NCBI GenBank assembly: GCA_947501105.1
Contig: CANMUP010000003.1
Span: forward strand, 372,001-436,000
Direction: 5' to 3'
Length of the DNA stretch: 64,000 nt
Origin: an uncultured Flaviramulus sp.
Lineage (GTDB): Bacteria > Bacteroidota > Bacteroidia > Flavobacteriales > Flavobacteriaceae
Below are positions 44,261 to 52,522 of this stretch, piece by piece (positions within the stretch are counted from its first letter, which is position 1; each line of letters starts with the position of its first letter). A model generated the notes under the pieces. It was not told the origin of the DNA and made no database searches. It saw nothing but the letters and a program-made list of their open reading frames with translations. The position numbers and the translations under genes were made by a program.

Positions 44261-45325
44261 ATGTCCATAAATCATATAGTTACACCATTAGATTCTGCTG
44301 TTCTAGATTCCAAAGAACATTATGTATTTTATCATAAAATGATGGACTTTGCTTTTAAAGAGCTTATTGTGGCTGTACAGCAGCAAAAAATTTGTAATGC
44401 TCAAGAAGTGCAGCTGTTTAAACAGTATTGTGACTTGCTATTATACTCTATAGAAGCCATGCGTGTTAAATATATGTACGATGATGAGGATAATATGAAA
44501 GTAGATTTAACCTATTCTGGATTTCCAAATTATTTAGAATTTAGGTATTTATTTAATGATTTAGAATTGCGCGATGAATATTTAGGAAGGTTAACTCCAA
44601 TAAGTGATTTAAAGGAAGAATTTTTAGATACGCTGATGCGTAAAAAAGAGTCTATAAAAAAGAGCAAACTTTTTCAAGCAGCATCTATAGTCTATTATTC
44701 GTCGGTTAAAAAGGAATATATATTCAATCGTTTTGTGCAAGGCAAAATATTAAGTGCTCCAGAACAATCTGCTGGAGATTTGCTAATAAGCTGGGGTTTT
44801 TATGATGTATCTCATAACAGACCATTTATATGTTTTATGTATTTTAATTACGATGGCACCAGAATAAATGATTATAAAGATGAGATTTACGAGGTTTTAA
44901 AAACGGTTGCTGATAGGGATATGTCTTTAGATACTATGGCATATACTATTGATAGAAAATTACCAAAAGTATCGCCTAAGCTTATAAAGCGAATTGATTT
45001 AGGGCCTATGCATAATGTATTTGCTAAAGATGAAAATGATATAACCCATACCATTTTAGAGGCTATTGGTAAAAAAGAAATTCCACTAGAATCGTATGCT
45101 ATTTCGTTGCGACTAGACGAAGTAAGTTCTGGTAGTGAATTTAAAGAAGGTGGTTTTTTTAGCAAACAAATTTTACAAAAGTGGGATGAGGTATTTAAGC
45201 AAAAATATGTGTTTGCTCCACATAGAATTATTCAACTGTTATATAACAAAACACCTGATATTATTAATACCCTAGAAAAAGCACCGATTCAAATTTCAGA
45301 ATTAAAAATAGATATAAAAAAGTAA
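44261..45325 (+). CDS. Protein of unknown function in the AAA+ cluster
   Basis: A 354-residue soluble protein. The start was moved to ATG 44261 (MSINHIVTPLDSAVLDSKEH), because the longer frame from 44180 begins inside a dispersed repeat. It has mixed alpha/beta composition, no signal and no membrane helix. Notable strings are EHYVFYHKMMDFAFKELIV near the start, PNYLEFRYLFNDLELRDEYLG (about 92-112) and LYNKTPDIINTLEKAP at the end. I do not recognise a family or active site. It lies between the coiled-coil protein and the AAA+ ATPase, with repeats on both sides. Confidence 0.78.
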   Translation: MSINHIVTPLDSAVLDSKEHYVFYHKMMDFAFKELIVAVQQQKICNAQEVQLFKQYCDLLLYSIEAMRVKYMYDDEDNMKVDLTYSGFPNYLEFRYLFNDLELRDEYLGRLTPISDLKEEFLDTLMRKKESIKKSKLFQAASIVYYSSVKKEYIFNRFVQGKILSAPEQSAGDLLISWGFYDVSHNRPFICFMYFNYDGTRINDYKDEIYEVLKTVADRDMSLDTMAYTIDRKLPKVSPKLIKRIDLGPMHNVFAKDENDITHTILEAIGKKEIPLESYAISLRLDEVSSGSEFKEGGFFSKQILQKWDEVFKQKYVFAPHRIIQLLYNKTPDIINTLEKAPIQISELKIDIKK

Positions 45326-45326
45326 A

Positions 45327-45401
45327 GTCATAACGAGGAGCAAAGCGACGTGGTTATCTCAATAAGAGAAATAGATTGCTTCATTTTATTCGCAATGACG
45401 T
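45327..45401 (+). repeat. Dispersed palindromic repeat, family B, full copy
   Basis: Begins GTCATAACGAGGAGCAAAGC and ends CGCAATGACG, so the ends form an imperfect inverted repeat (GTCATAACG/CGCAATGAC). It resembles the GTCATTGCGAGGAGCGAAGC elements found in gaps of many bacteria. It starts 1 bp past the preceding stop codon and ends 13 bp before the ATPase start. Confidence 0.65.
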
Positions 45402-45414
45402 AAATAATAAACAT

Positions 45415-47379
45415 ATGGAACACAACTCGACATTTCCAATAAAGCTCACCGAACTTGATATGCTTCGTGATGAAGCTGCATCCTATTTAAAATCTGTACG
45501 ATGGGAGCAAGGAGCTCGTGCAAAAAATAAAGATAAAAATACCAAAGACGAATCGATTTTGCTGTATTTATCGCGCGCTAATAACGGAACAAATACTGCT
45601 GAAATAACTTCAGTTTCAAAAACTATTCTAGCTTTAAAAAAGCGATTGTTACCAGACTCTGTGGCAATTCCTATTTATTTAAACCAGACTTTGTATGCTG
45701 TTCAAGAAGGAATCACTTTAGGTATTTGGATTAAAGACAGTTTTTACGATGCTTCGGGTTTATCGAGTTTAAACGAAAACAAATCAGCCTTAGATACCAA
45801 CGGAAAACGCGAGTTTGAAAGTAAAATGCACACCGCAACTGCATTTATGCTATTTGCTACAGCATATAAAATATTACATGATTTAAAACCGCATGCTTCA
45901 GATGATTTAAGTGTGATGAAACAGAAGTTTGCTGGCATACCAGAAGTGTCTTTAATGTCACCTTTAAAAGGGGTTTCGTGTAGCTTGTTTTATTTTGATA
46001 AATACTTAGGGCACCCCGAAATTATAAAATCAGATAAAGATGTTATTGATTTTACGGTAGTATATTTTGAAGCGTTAATTGATGAAATTCAATTACGTAA
46101 AAGTTCTTTAGAATATACCGAAACCATTGAAGATAGAACGTATAAATTAGAAAAATCTGAATTTGCAGTATCAGGTTGGAATAACGTGTTTTCTGGTACT
46201 GCCAAAAGTATTGAGTTTAACAAAATTCTATTCGAACAAATTGTTGGTAATAGAGATGCAAAACATTTTGCTCGTCGTTTAACCGAACGTATGTTGAGTT
46301 ACGATTTTGTAGCAAAAAAGAATCCGTTTCAAGAATTAGGTGGTTTTATGCCAGTGTTTATGGGTTATGGTATTCCAGGAACTGGAAAAAGTATGCTTAT
46401 AGCAGCCATTGCTACAAGACTTAAAGAGCATTGTGATAATTTAGATATTCCGTTTTTGTTTCACCCAATGCCAGATACTTTAATTAGTACCTTTCAAGGC
46501 GGATCTGCTGAAAAAATGGTAGAATGGATGAAGCCTTTACAAGATCCATCAAAACTTATTTTTGCACCCATTGATGATGCCGAAAATAATTTACAAGAGC
46601 GTACTGCACAAGGAGTTTCTGCAGGTGTAAAGGAAGTTATTGGTGTGTTTTTAAGATATACAGAAGGTGCTTATGCCGTAAACTATGGTAATAGTTCTAT
46701 TGGATTGTTTACAAACCTTCCAGAAATGCTTGATAAAGCTGTGATTTCTCGTGTACAGGGACGTTTTAAAATCGATGGAGCGAGAACTGAGCATGACTTT
46801 TTAGATCAAGATCATATTTGGTGGAAAAAGTTTGATAAAACCATGCCAGACTTTGTAAATATGCAAAACCCACAAGGTTATAAATATTTAGAAGACCAAG
46901 GTTTAGCAAAAAATATGGGCGATATTTTAGATGCTATTGAAAAGCCTTCAGAAGAGCGTGTTTTAGAAACTTTTGAAAAGGTTGATAAAATGCATGATAC
47001 CAATGAACACTTGTTTTATGCGAGCTTGTATAAAGAAATTCAAAAGATATTCCCATTCTTTTCATCACGTGATGTAAGGAATATTCAATCGGCAATATCT
47101 TTAAGATTAACAGATTTTGATTTAGAAGATGATTGGTTTGAAAACCCAGAAATTTATTTCAAAAAAGATTATGAGACTAAGTTTGGTATGCTTCAAGAAT
47201 TAATGAAAGGCAATATGAAAGGTTTAGATTTTTCGGAAATTAGACGTCAAGAAGTTGTGCGTTACTTAGATAATGTGGCAACCATTGCTGATACCGATTT
47301 TAAACGAAAAGTAGATGCGAGAGTAAACCAATTGAATATAGAAACAGAGGCTAGGGAACAATTTGATGACAAAAGATAA
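45415..47379 (+). CDS. AAA+ family ATPase with atypical Walker B
   Basis: A 654-residue AAA+ protein. The start is at ATG 45415 (MEHNSTFPIKLTELD); the TTG at 45376 lies in a repeat. The N-terminal 280 residues are a helical domain of unknown kind. The ATPase core has Walker A GYGIPGTGKS (317-326), a Walker B read as LIFAPIDDAEN with Asp387-Asp388 (the usual catalytic Glu is Asp), and an arginine-finger-like ISRVQGRF. The C-terminal part (about 480-654) is helical. By analogy it remodels proteins or complexes. Its partners are probably the neighbouring coiled-coil and membrane proteins (inference). Confidence 0.85.
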   Translation: MEHNSTFPIKLTELDMLRDEAASYLKSVRWEQGARAKNKDKNTKDESILLYLSRANNGTNTAEITSVSKTILALKKRLLPDSVAIPIYLNQTLYAVQEGITLGIWIKDSFYDASGLSSLNENKSALDTNGKREFESKMHTATAFMLFATAYKILHDLKPHASDDLSVMKQKFAGIPEVSLMSPLKGVSCSLFYFDKYLGHPEIIKSDKDVIDFTVVYFEALIDEIQLRKSSLEYTETIEDRTYKLEKSEFAVSGWNNVFSGTAKSIEFNKILFEQIVGNRDAKHFARRLTERMLSYDFVAKKNPFQELGGFMPVFMGYGIPGTGKSMLIAAIATRLKEHCDNLDIPFLFHPMPDTLISTFQGGSAEKMVEWMKPLQDPSKLIFAPIDDAENNLQERTAQGVSAGVKEVIGVFLRYTEGAYAVNYGNSSIGLFTNLPEMLDKAVISRVQGRFKIDGARTEHDFLDQDHIWWKKFDKTMPDFVNMQNPQGYKYLEDQGLAKNMGDILDAIEKPSEERVLETFEKVDKMHDTNEHLFYASLYKEIQKIFPFFSSRDVRNIQSAISLRLTDFDLEDDWFENPEIYFKKDYETKFGMLQELMKGNMKGLDFSEIRRQEVVRYLDNVATIADTDFKRKVDARVNQLNIETEAREQFDDKR

Positions 47380-47953
47380 AAGAATAAAGAACGTAACATC
47401 AACTGTATTATCCAATTTTTGGGGTAAGTTGGAGCGTATTGATTTCGATTTTAAATTTAAAAATGGAAAATGGAAACGAATAGCCCACGAAGCTTATGGT
47501 AAGAGTGATGGTGTTGCTATATTATTATATAATGTAGAATCTAAAAAAGTACTTTTATCAAAACAATTTAGAATACCTGTATATATATCTGATGTTTCAG
47601 AAGGTGTTTCCATTGAAGTTTGTGGAGGAGCCATTGACGATGGAGAATCACCAGAAACCTGTGTTATTAGAGAGGCTAAAGAAGAATTGGGCTATAATAT
47701 TTCTAATTTAAAGGCTGTGAACACTGTGTTTTTGTCTCCAGGAATCGTAAGAGAGCGTGTGCATCTTTTTACTGGTAATTATACCGATTCTGATAGAATT
47801 GATAACGGTGGTGGTTTAGAAATCGAAAATGAAGAAATAGAAGTTTTGGAAGTCACTTTTACTAAAGCTATGGAAATGATTGATTCACACGACATTATTG
47901 ATGCTAGAACAATTATGTTGTTGCAATACATTCAAATAAATAAATTGTTGTAA
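47366..47953 (+). CDS. Nudix hydrolase (NudK/ADP-sugar pyrophosphatase-like)
   Basis: A 195-residue Nudix enzyme. The Nudix box is complete: GAIDDGESPETCVIREAKEE followed by LGY (Gx5Ex7REUxEExGU, about residues 92-114). The N-terminal KWKRIAHEAYGKSDGVAILLYN and the downstream LSPGIVRERVHLFTG fit GDP-mannose/ADP-ribose pyrophosphatases such as NudK. It hydrolyses nucleoside-diphosphate sugars or related molecules; specificity is unclear. It starts inside the 3' end of the ATPase gene (14-bp overlap) and its stop overlaps the next start, so it is tightly built into the cluster. Confidence 0.88.
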   Translation: MTKDKRIKNVTSTVLSNFWGKLERIDFDFKFKNGKWKRIAHEAYGKSDGVAILLYNVESKKVLLSKQFRIPVYISDVSEGVSIEVCGGAIDDGESPETCVIREAKEELGYNISNLKAVNTVFLSPGIVRERVHLFTGNYTDSDRIDNGGGLEIENEEIEVLEVTFTKAMEMIDSHDIIDARTIMLLQYIQINKLL

Positions 47954-49188
47954 TGGACAAACTAAAAACAGCTAATTTATATAGAAGTGAATTAATTCCT
48001 GTAAGCGGAAAACTCGTTGAGCGTTATAATAAATGCTTGGTAAAACTTGGGTTTGCAAAAACAAAACTAAAAACGTTTTCTATAGATGGCATTGGTTGGA
48101 GTCCTGAGATTGCTGAGGAAAAAAAAGAGATTCATTATTTAAATAATGGAGATGCTAATCCGCACGGGATAATTATTTCTCCACTGCAAAAAGGGAAACC
48201 TGTTTATGTGCCGTTTCATACGTTTGATAGAGATATAATGAAATTCGTTTTCAAAATTCATGGAAACAAAATAAATGATATTACTCGCGATTGTGCCATT
48301 TGTTTAGATTTTGACCAAAATATTGACGCTTTTTATGAGCCTTTAGATGTTTTAAAGTACAACACAATTACTATAAGTTTTCATTTAATAAATAATCTGG
48401 ATAAAATAAAGGAAGAACAATTAGATCTAGTTGAAACTTTTAATAGAGATAACAATTTTATTGATGAAAATTTACATCAGCAATTATTAGACTCTGCTAA
48501 CACTTATGGCGATTTACGTCACAGAGATTTAGATTTACACGAATTGCAGTTTACTACAGACTCCTTCTATACAAAAGCTTTTGGAGGTGTTTATGTGCTA
48601 AGAGATTTTATAACGCCAATTGTGGTTTTTGAAGATAAAAAATGGCATAAGGAGGCAATCAAAGATGTAAGTTATGAAGTGCTCATTTATCATATTCATC
48701 AATCTGAATTAATGGATAAACTTCGAGACCACGTTATTATCGAATACGATTTGGAAACTGTTGTAAAAACAAAACGCTATCATCGAATTAAAAAGTTTGA
48801 GATGTTTCAGCATTTAAAAAAGCCAAAACATCCTATTAAAAACATTTTAAATGATCCATTACTATACAAAAGCTATCTCAACAAGCTAAATATTGAAGCA
48901 CGGAAAAAAGTAATGAGTGTAGAGCGTTATTTAGAAAAAATAGAAACTAGTAATCAATATAAAATTGCCGATATTGTTGATATAAAACTCTTTGAGGCTC
49001 TACATCAACCACATTCTTCTTTGGATGCTAAACATCAAGATTTAATTTGGATGTTGCTAGTAAATGTATCACCAAAAGATGTGTTGTACCTGTATTGGTA
49101 CGATAAAGAAGCATTTTATAATAGTTTTAAAACTTGGGACGATTCTTTTAAAGAGTGGACTATTGAGACTATTAGTAACAATATTTAA
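47953..49188 (+). CDS. 411-residue protein of unknown function in the AAA+ cluster
   Basis: A soluble protein without signal or membrane helix. It has an aromatic-rich beta/alpha N-half (GIGWSPEIAEEKKEIHYLNN; PVYVPFHTFDRDIMKF) and a basic helical C-half (KTKRYHRIKKFEMFQHLKK; RKKVMSVERYLEKIE). YGDLRHRDLDLHELQF (about 176-191) is His/Asp-rich but matches no motif I know. It is probably a conserved Bacteroidota family of unknown function. It overlaps the Nudix gene by 1 bp (TAATG), showing translational coupling. Confidence 0.8.
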   Translation: MDKLKTANLYRSELIPVSGKLVERYNKCLVKLGFAKTKLKTFSIDGIGWSPEIAEEKKEIHYLNNGDANPHGIIISPLQKGKPVYVPFHTFDRDIMKFVFKIHGNKINDITRDCAICLDFDQNIDAFYEPLDVLKYNTITISFHLINNLDKIKEEQLDLVETFNRDNNFIDENLHQQLLDSANTYGDLRHRDLDLHELQFTTDSFYTKAFGGVYVLRDFITPIVVFEDKKWHKEAIKDVSYEVLIYHIHQSELMDKLRDHVIIEYDLETVVKTKRYHRIKKFEMFQHLKKPKHPIKNILNDPLLYKSYLNKLNIEARKKVMSVERYLEKIETSNQYKIADIVDIKLFEALHQPHSSLDAKHQDLIWMLLVNVSPKDVLYLYWYDKEAFYNSFKTWDDSFKEWTIETISNNI

Positions 49189-49231
49189 TAATTATAGACT
49201 AATTTTATACAGCATCATTAAAACAAAAACC

Positions 49232-49765
49232 ATGGGACTAGAATTAGTAATTTTTATAGGAGCGATACTTTTTGGAATCTTTTTGTATTGGAGAGAATCT
49301 AACGGCAATGGTTTATATCGTTTTGTAAACAAAATGGTAAACTCAAAAGCCCTTCAAATGAAACCAGAAAACAGAAAAGGTTTTGTATATAAGCAAGCTT
49401 TTTTGCCTAGATTAGTCTTTGTTGCTACCATTTTTTTGTTAATAGGATTGATATTTCAGTTTTTAACACCTTTTAAAATATTTGGAAGTTATAATGGTAT
49501 TTCTGCATTTTCATCTGTAGTTGTTGGGACTTTGATAGGAACTTATTTAGCAAATTTTGTACTAAAATCTACTAAAGTTATAGAAGAGAAGAGTGATTCT
49601 ATTGGCGGTATTATGGAAGATACTATTGAAAAAGGCAAAGATTTTATAGAAGATTTAAAAACGAAAGATGCAGACGTAGTTGAAGAACCTGAAGCTATAA
49701 AAGAGGCACCGAAAACTGAGGAGAAGAGTGCTCGCGAACGTTTAAAAGATAAGGGATTGTTATAA
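49232..49765 (+). CDS. Two-helix membrane protein with acidic cytoplasmic tail
   Basis: A 177-residue protein from ATG 49232; the longer frame from 49064 overlaps the preceding gene and is not credible. One helix at the very N-terminus (LELVIFIGAILFGIFLYW), two hydrophobic segments in the middle (RLVFVATIFLLIGLIFQFL and a glycine/serine-rich one ending GTYLANFVL), then a charged tail (about 110-177) rich in Glu/Lys ending ARERLKDKGLL. The tail looks able to form a helix that contacts cytoplasmic partners. No family is known to me. Confidence 0.75.
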   Translation: MGLELVIFIGAILFGIFLYWRESNGNGLYRFVNKMVNSKALQMKPENRKGFVYKQAFLPRLVFVATIFLLIGLIFQFLTPFKIFGSYNGISAFSSVVVGTLIGTYLANFVLKSTKVIEEKSDSIGGIMEDTIEKGKDFIEDLKTKDADVVEEPEAIKEAPKTEEKSARERLKDKGLL

Positions 49766-49770
49766 ATTAA

Positions 49771-49893
49771 CGTCATTACGAGGAAGTATGACGAAGTAAT
49801 CTTTTAAATTGAAAGCTAAGTTAAATTAGAAACAGATTGCTACAGCTGTTATATACTGAAATACAATTCAACATATAACAGCTTCGCAATGAC
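49771..49893 (+). repeat. Dispersed palindromic repeat, family B, long copy
   Basis: Begins CGTCATTACGAGGAAG and ends CTTCGCAATGAC, with imperfect inverted ends. The middle holds a second inverted pair (CAGCTGTTATAT...ATATAACAGCTT, about 49845-49883). It lies between two genes of the AAA+ cluster, 5 bp after a stop and 12 bp before a start. Confidence 0.6.
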
Positions 49894-49905
49894 AACATAT
49901 TAAAA

Positions 49906-51600
49906 ATGATTAAAAACTACTGGAATAAAGGAAAAAAGCAAAAAACTATAACCATAATTGTTGCTTTGATTTTATTAATCGCATTATTTGTTTTGCGAGA
50001 CGATTATCAACCAGCACTATTATTTTTTAGAAAATTCATCTTCATCATTCTATTAAGTGGGATTGTTTTATTTTTTGGTTTAAGAAAGTTTAGAAACTCA
50101 GCAAGTACAGGAAGTCGCATTGGTATTTTAGGATTATTAGTTGTTTTCTTCGGAATATTATATGCAATAGGTTGGCATTTTAAAATGTACGATTACATGA
50201 AAACTTATAATGTGTTTAATAATTTAAATCGTATTGAAATTAATGAATTGCCATTAACGCAGAACGAGCGTATTCAGCCATTGCAAAACATTTTTACTAT
50301 GGCAAATGAAAGTGTAGGAGAGACTAAAGATGTGTCTTTACCACATTTAGTTCGAGTTGATGATGAAAATAAATGGACGATGGCTATTCAGCCTTCTGAA
50401 AACTACACATTTCAACAAATAAGCGATAACACTGAAGAAGTATTTGCAGTATCAAGTACAACGCCTTTTCCAAGATTTTCAAATGAAAATAGAATTCCAG
50501 TTACCTTTTCAATAGGTGAATCACTAAAGTTTAGTAGGAATACATACAACGCTGTTGTGCAGCGTTTCAATATTTTTCAATTATTTACCATGGAACCTAG
50601 CGATACGTTTTACATGAAAAACGATACAGGACAATGGGTACAGGTAGTAAGTTTAATTAAATGGAAAGGTTTTTTATTCCCATACCCAACATTTGGTGGC
50701 GTTATGGTTGTAAATAATGGCGAGCACGATTTTAATGATTACATAGAACGTATTTTAATAGGAAAAGGCACATATATAAGTCCGAGTGAAATGAAAAACT
50801 ATCCATTTTTAATAGGCCAAAATATATTAGCAGAAAAAGTATCACAGCTACAAGCAGAATCTTTAAAGTTTTTAGGAGGGTTTAGTGATCCATTGCCATG
50901 GAATATGTTAACAGCAGTTAAAATTCCAGAAATGCCTAAAGACCAAAATCAGCAACCTTATGTCACCGATTTTGATTTTTCTGATACAGATTCTAATGGC
51001 TATAGTGGTTTATACCATTGGTTTGGTTTAGAGCCAGTTGGCGATGAACGCACTAGTTTAACATTTAGTGTTTTTATTCCAGCCGATGGATCGGATGCAT
51101 TATATTATTACGATCATGCATCAAAAAAGCAAGGTTATGCTGGCGTTTCTGCAATGCCCCAAAAAGTAAAAGAATCTAGAAAAGAATATGATTGGACAGC
51201 CAACACACCAGTAGAATTTAGACCATATATTAAAGATATTGCAGGTAGAAAACGCATGTTTTTTTTAGGAACTGTTTCTGCTATTAGTGAAAAGGATGCG
51301 GGACAATTTGATGGTTCAGCAACTCCAGATTTGGTACTTATTGATAGCGAATATAGAGATGTTATTTGGATTGATGTTAAACACCCAAGCCAATGGGATA
51401 AAACAGTTTATAATCAATTAAATGAAGCTTGGAGATCTGAAGAAGGCATTGGTTATTATTTTGCTGAAGACACTAAAGAGATTGATATTGTTGAACAAAC
51501 TTCAGATTCAACTATAGTTATTCCTGTGATTGATAAGAAAACTGAAGCAATTGAAAGGCTACAACGGCAAATTGATTCTTTGAAGGCAAATAGTAATTGA
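49906..51600 (+). CDS. Membrane-anchored protein with large soluble domain, unknown function
   Basis: A 564-residue protein. Three hydrophobic segments near the N-terminus (about residues 13-28, 42-58, 72-90) precede a soluble domain of about 450 residues that is beta-rich, then alpha/beta. The C-terminus has a short helix (KTEAIERLQRQIDSLKANSN) suited to coiled-coil contact. No catalytic motif is recognised. Strings such as FPYPTFGGVMVVNNGEHDF and HWFGLEPVGDERTSLTFSV may help find relatives. If the membrane topology is as it looks, the large domain could face the periplasm or cytoplasm; I cannot tell. Confidence 0.8.
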   Translation: MIKNYWNKGKKQKTITIIVALILLIALFVLRDDYQPALLFFRKFIFIILLSGIVLFFGLRKFRNSASTGSRIGILGLLVVFFGILYAIGWHFKMYDYMKTYNVFNNLNRIEINELPLTQNERIQPLQNIFTMANESVGETKDVSLPHLVRVDDENKWTMAIQPSENYTFQQISDNTEEVFAVSSTTPFPRFSNENRIPVTFSIGESLKFSRNTYNAVVQRFNIFQLFTMEPSDTFYMKNDTGQWVQVVSLIKWKGFLFPYPTFGGVMVVNNGEHDFNDYIERILIGKGTYISPSEMKNYPFLIGQNILAEKVSQLQAESLKFLGGFSDPLPWNMLTAVKIPEMPKDQNQQPYVTDFDFSDTDSNGYSGLYHWFGLEPVGDERTSLTFSVFIPADGSDALYYYDHASKKQGYAGVSAMPQKVKESRKEYDWTANTPVEFRPYIKDIAGRKRMFFLGTVSAISEKDAGQFDGSATPDLVLIDSEYRDVIWIDVKHPSQWDKTVYNQLNEAWRSEEGIGYYFAEDTKEIDIVEQTSDSTIVIPVIDKKTEAIERLQRQIDSLKANSN

Positions 51601-51601
51601 T

Positions 51602-51871
51602 ATGCACGGTAGTTTAGGACATTTTAAAGCAACCTTACAAAGGAAAAAGGAGCGTAAAGCTAAAGCCGAAGGTAGGTTTGATAAAAAGAGGCTTAAGTAT
51701 AGCGCTTCAGAGAAAAAAACTCAATTTGATTTCCCTGTTCTTAAAAAGCCAGAATTAGAAAAAGTAAAGGCTATTATAAGAGCAAAACTAAAAAAAGAAA
51801 AAAGGCTAGATTATTTGTTAGTTATAATAGTTCTCTTAGTTTTTGTACTTATTTATTTTCTACTTAATTAG
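51602..51871 (+). CDS. Small C-tail-anchored basic protein
   Basis: An 89-residue protein, very basic in its first 70 residues (GHFKATLQRKKERKAKAEGR; KVKAIIRAKLKKEKR) with one C-terminal membrane helix (YLLVIIVLLVFVLIYFLLN). The start lies 1 bp after the preceding stop (TGATATG), so it is coupled to the 564-residue membrane protein and probably the last member of the cluster. A basic tail-anchored protein might bind nucleic acid or acidic partners at the membrane (inference). Confidence 0.7.
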   Translation: MHGSLGHFKATLQRKKERKAKAEGRFDKKRLKYSASEKKTQFDFPVLKKPELEKVKAIIRAKLKKEKRLDYLLVIIVLLVFVLIYFLLN

Positions 51872-51924
51872 TAAAATCATGTAACAACTCATATTATAAT
51901 TAGACCTATAAGTAAAGGTTAATT

Positions 51925-52416
51925 ATGGGATATATGGGTTTTGGGATGCAAAGGTGGATTTATAAAAGACATCTAAGAAAACCTTTTTCTAAGAGAGAGA
52001 GTATACCCACATTTTCACCACTTTCAAATTACTCAAGGGAATTTAAACTTCAACCAAGTGTAGAGGAAAATGAAAAGTTGAATGGTTTTTTAACATTAGC
52101 TATAATTTTTGTTTTTATAATTTTTTTATTCTTTTTATCAAGCAAGTTTGTTTCTTATACAAATAATCAATCTATTTCAATTAGTTTAATGAATGAATCA
52201 AAGGATAATGAAGCATTTGAGTTTTTATTAAAATCAGGAAAGAATAGATTGCTTTCTAATAATATATTAGGAGCTTACTCTGAATTTAATTTGGCTCATA
52301 ATATAAGACCAAATGATAAAGAATTAAATCAATTAATGATTGAGACTCTAGGCATTCTTTGCGTTAATGAAGAAAAATATTGTGATAAATTAGACGTTAT
52401 TTTAAATATCGATTAA
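51925..52416 (+). CDS. MGYMGFGMQRW-type membrane protein with TPR-like domain
   Basis: A 163-residue protein. It starts MGYMGFGMQRWIYKRHLRKP, a start I recall from small Flavobacteriaceae proteins, has one membrane helix (about 53-70) and a soluble C-terminal domain with two TPR-like helices (GKNRLLSNNILGAYSEFNLA; NDKELNQLMIETLGILC) and two late Cys. Function unknown. It may follow the AAA+ cluster by chance, since a 53-bp gap separates them. Confidence 0.7.
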   Translation: MGYMGFGMQRWIYKRHLRKPFSKRESIPTFSPLSNYSREFKLQPSVEENEKLNGFLTLAIIFVFIIFLFFLSSKFVSYTNNQSISISLMNESKDNEAFEFLLKSGKNRLLSNNILGAYSEFNLAHNIRPNDKELNQLMIETLGILCVNEEKYCDKLDVILNID

Positions 52417-52522
52417 CAAACAATTTTCATTAATCTTTATGATTGTTAATTTTTTATTTCTCTCAATTTTTATAAACTTATTTTCGTTCCTTTATACACT
52501 AACTAAAACAAAACTATATTTA

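Noticed and set aside
49064-49231. N-terminal extension of the two-helix membrane protein
   Set aside because: These 56 codons overlap the 411-residue gene in another frame, and the better start (ATG 49232) begins directly with the first membrane helix.
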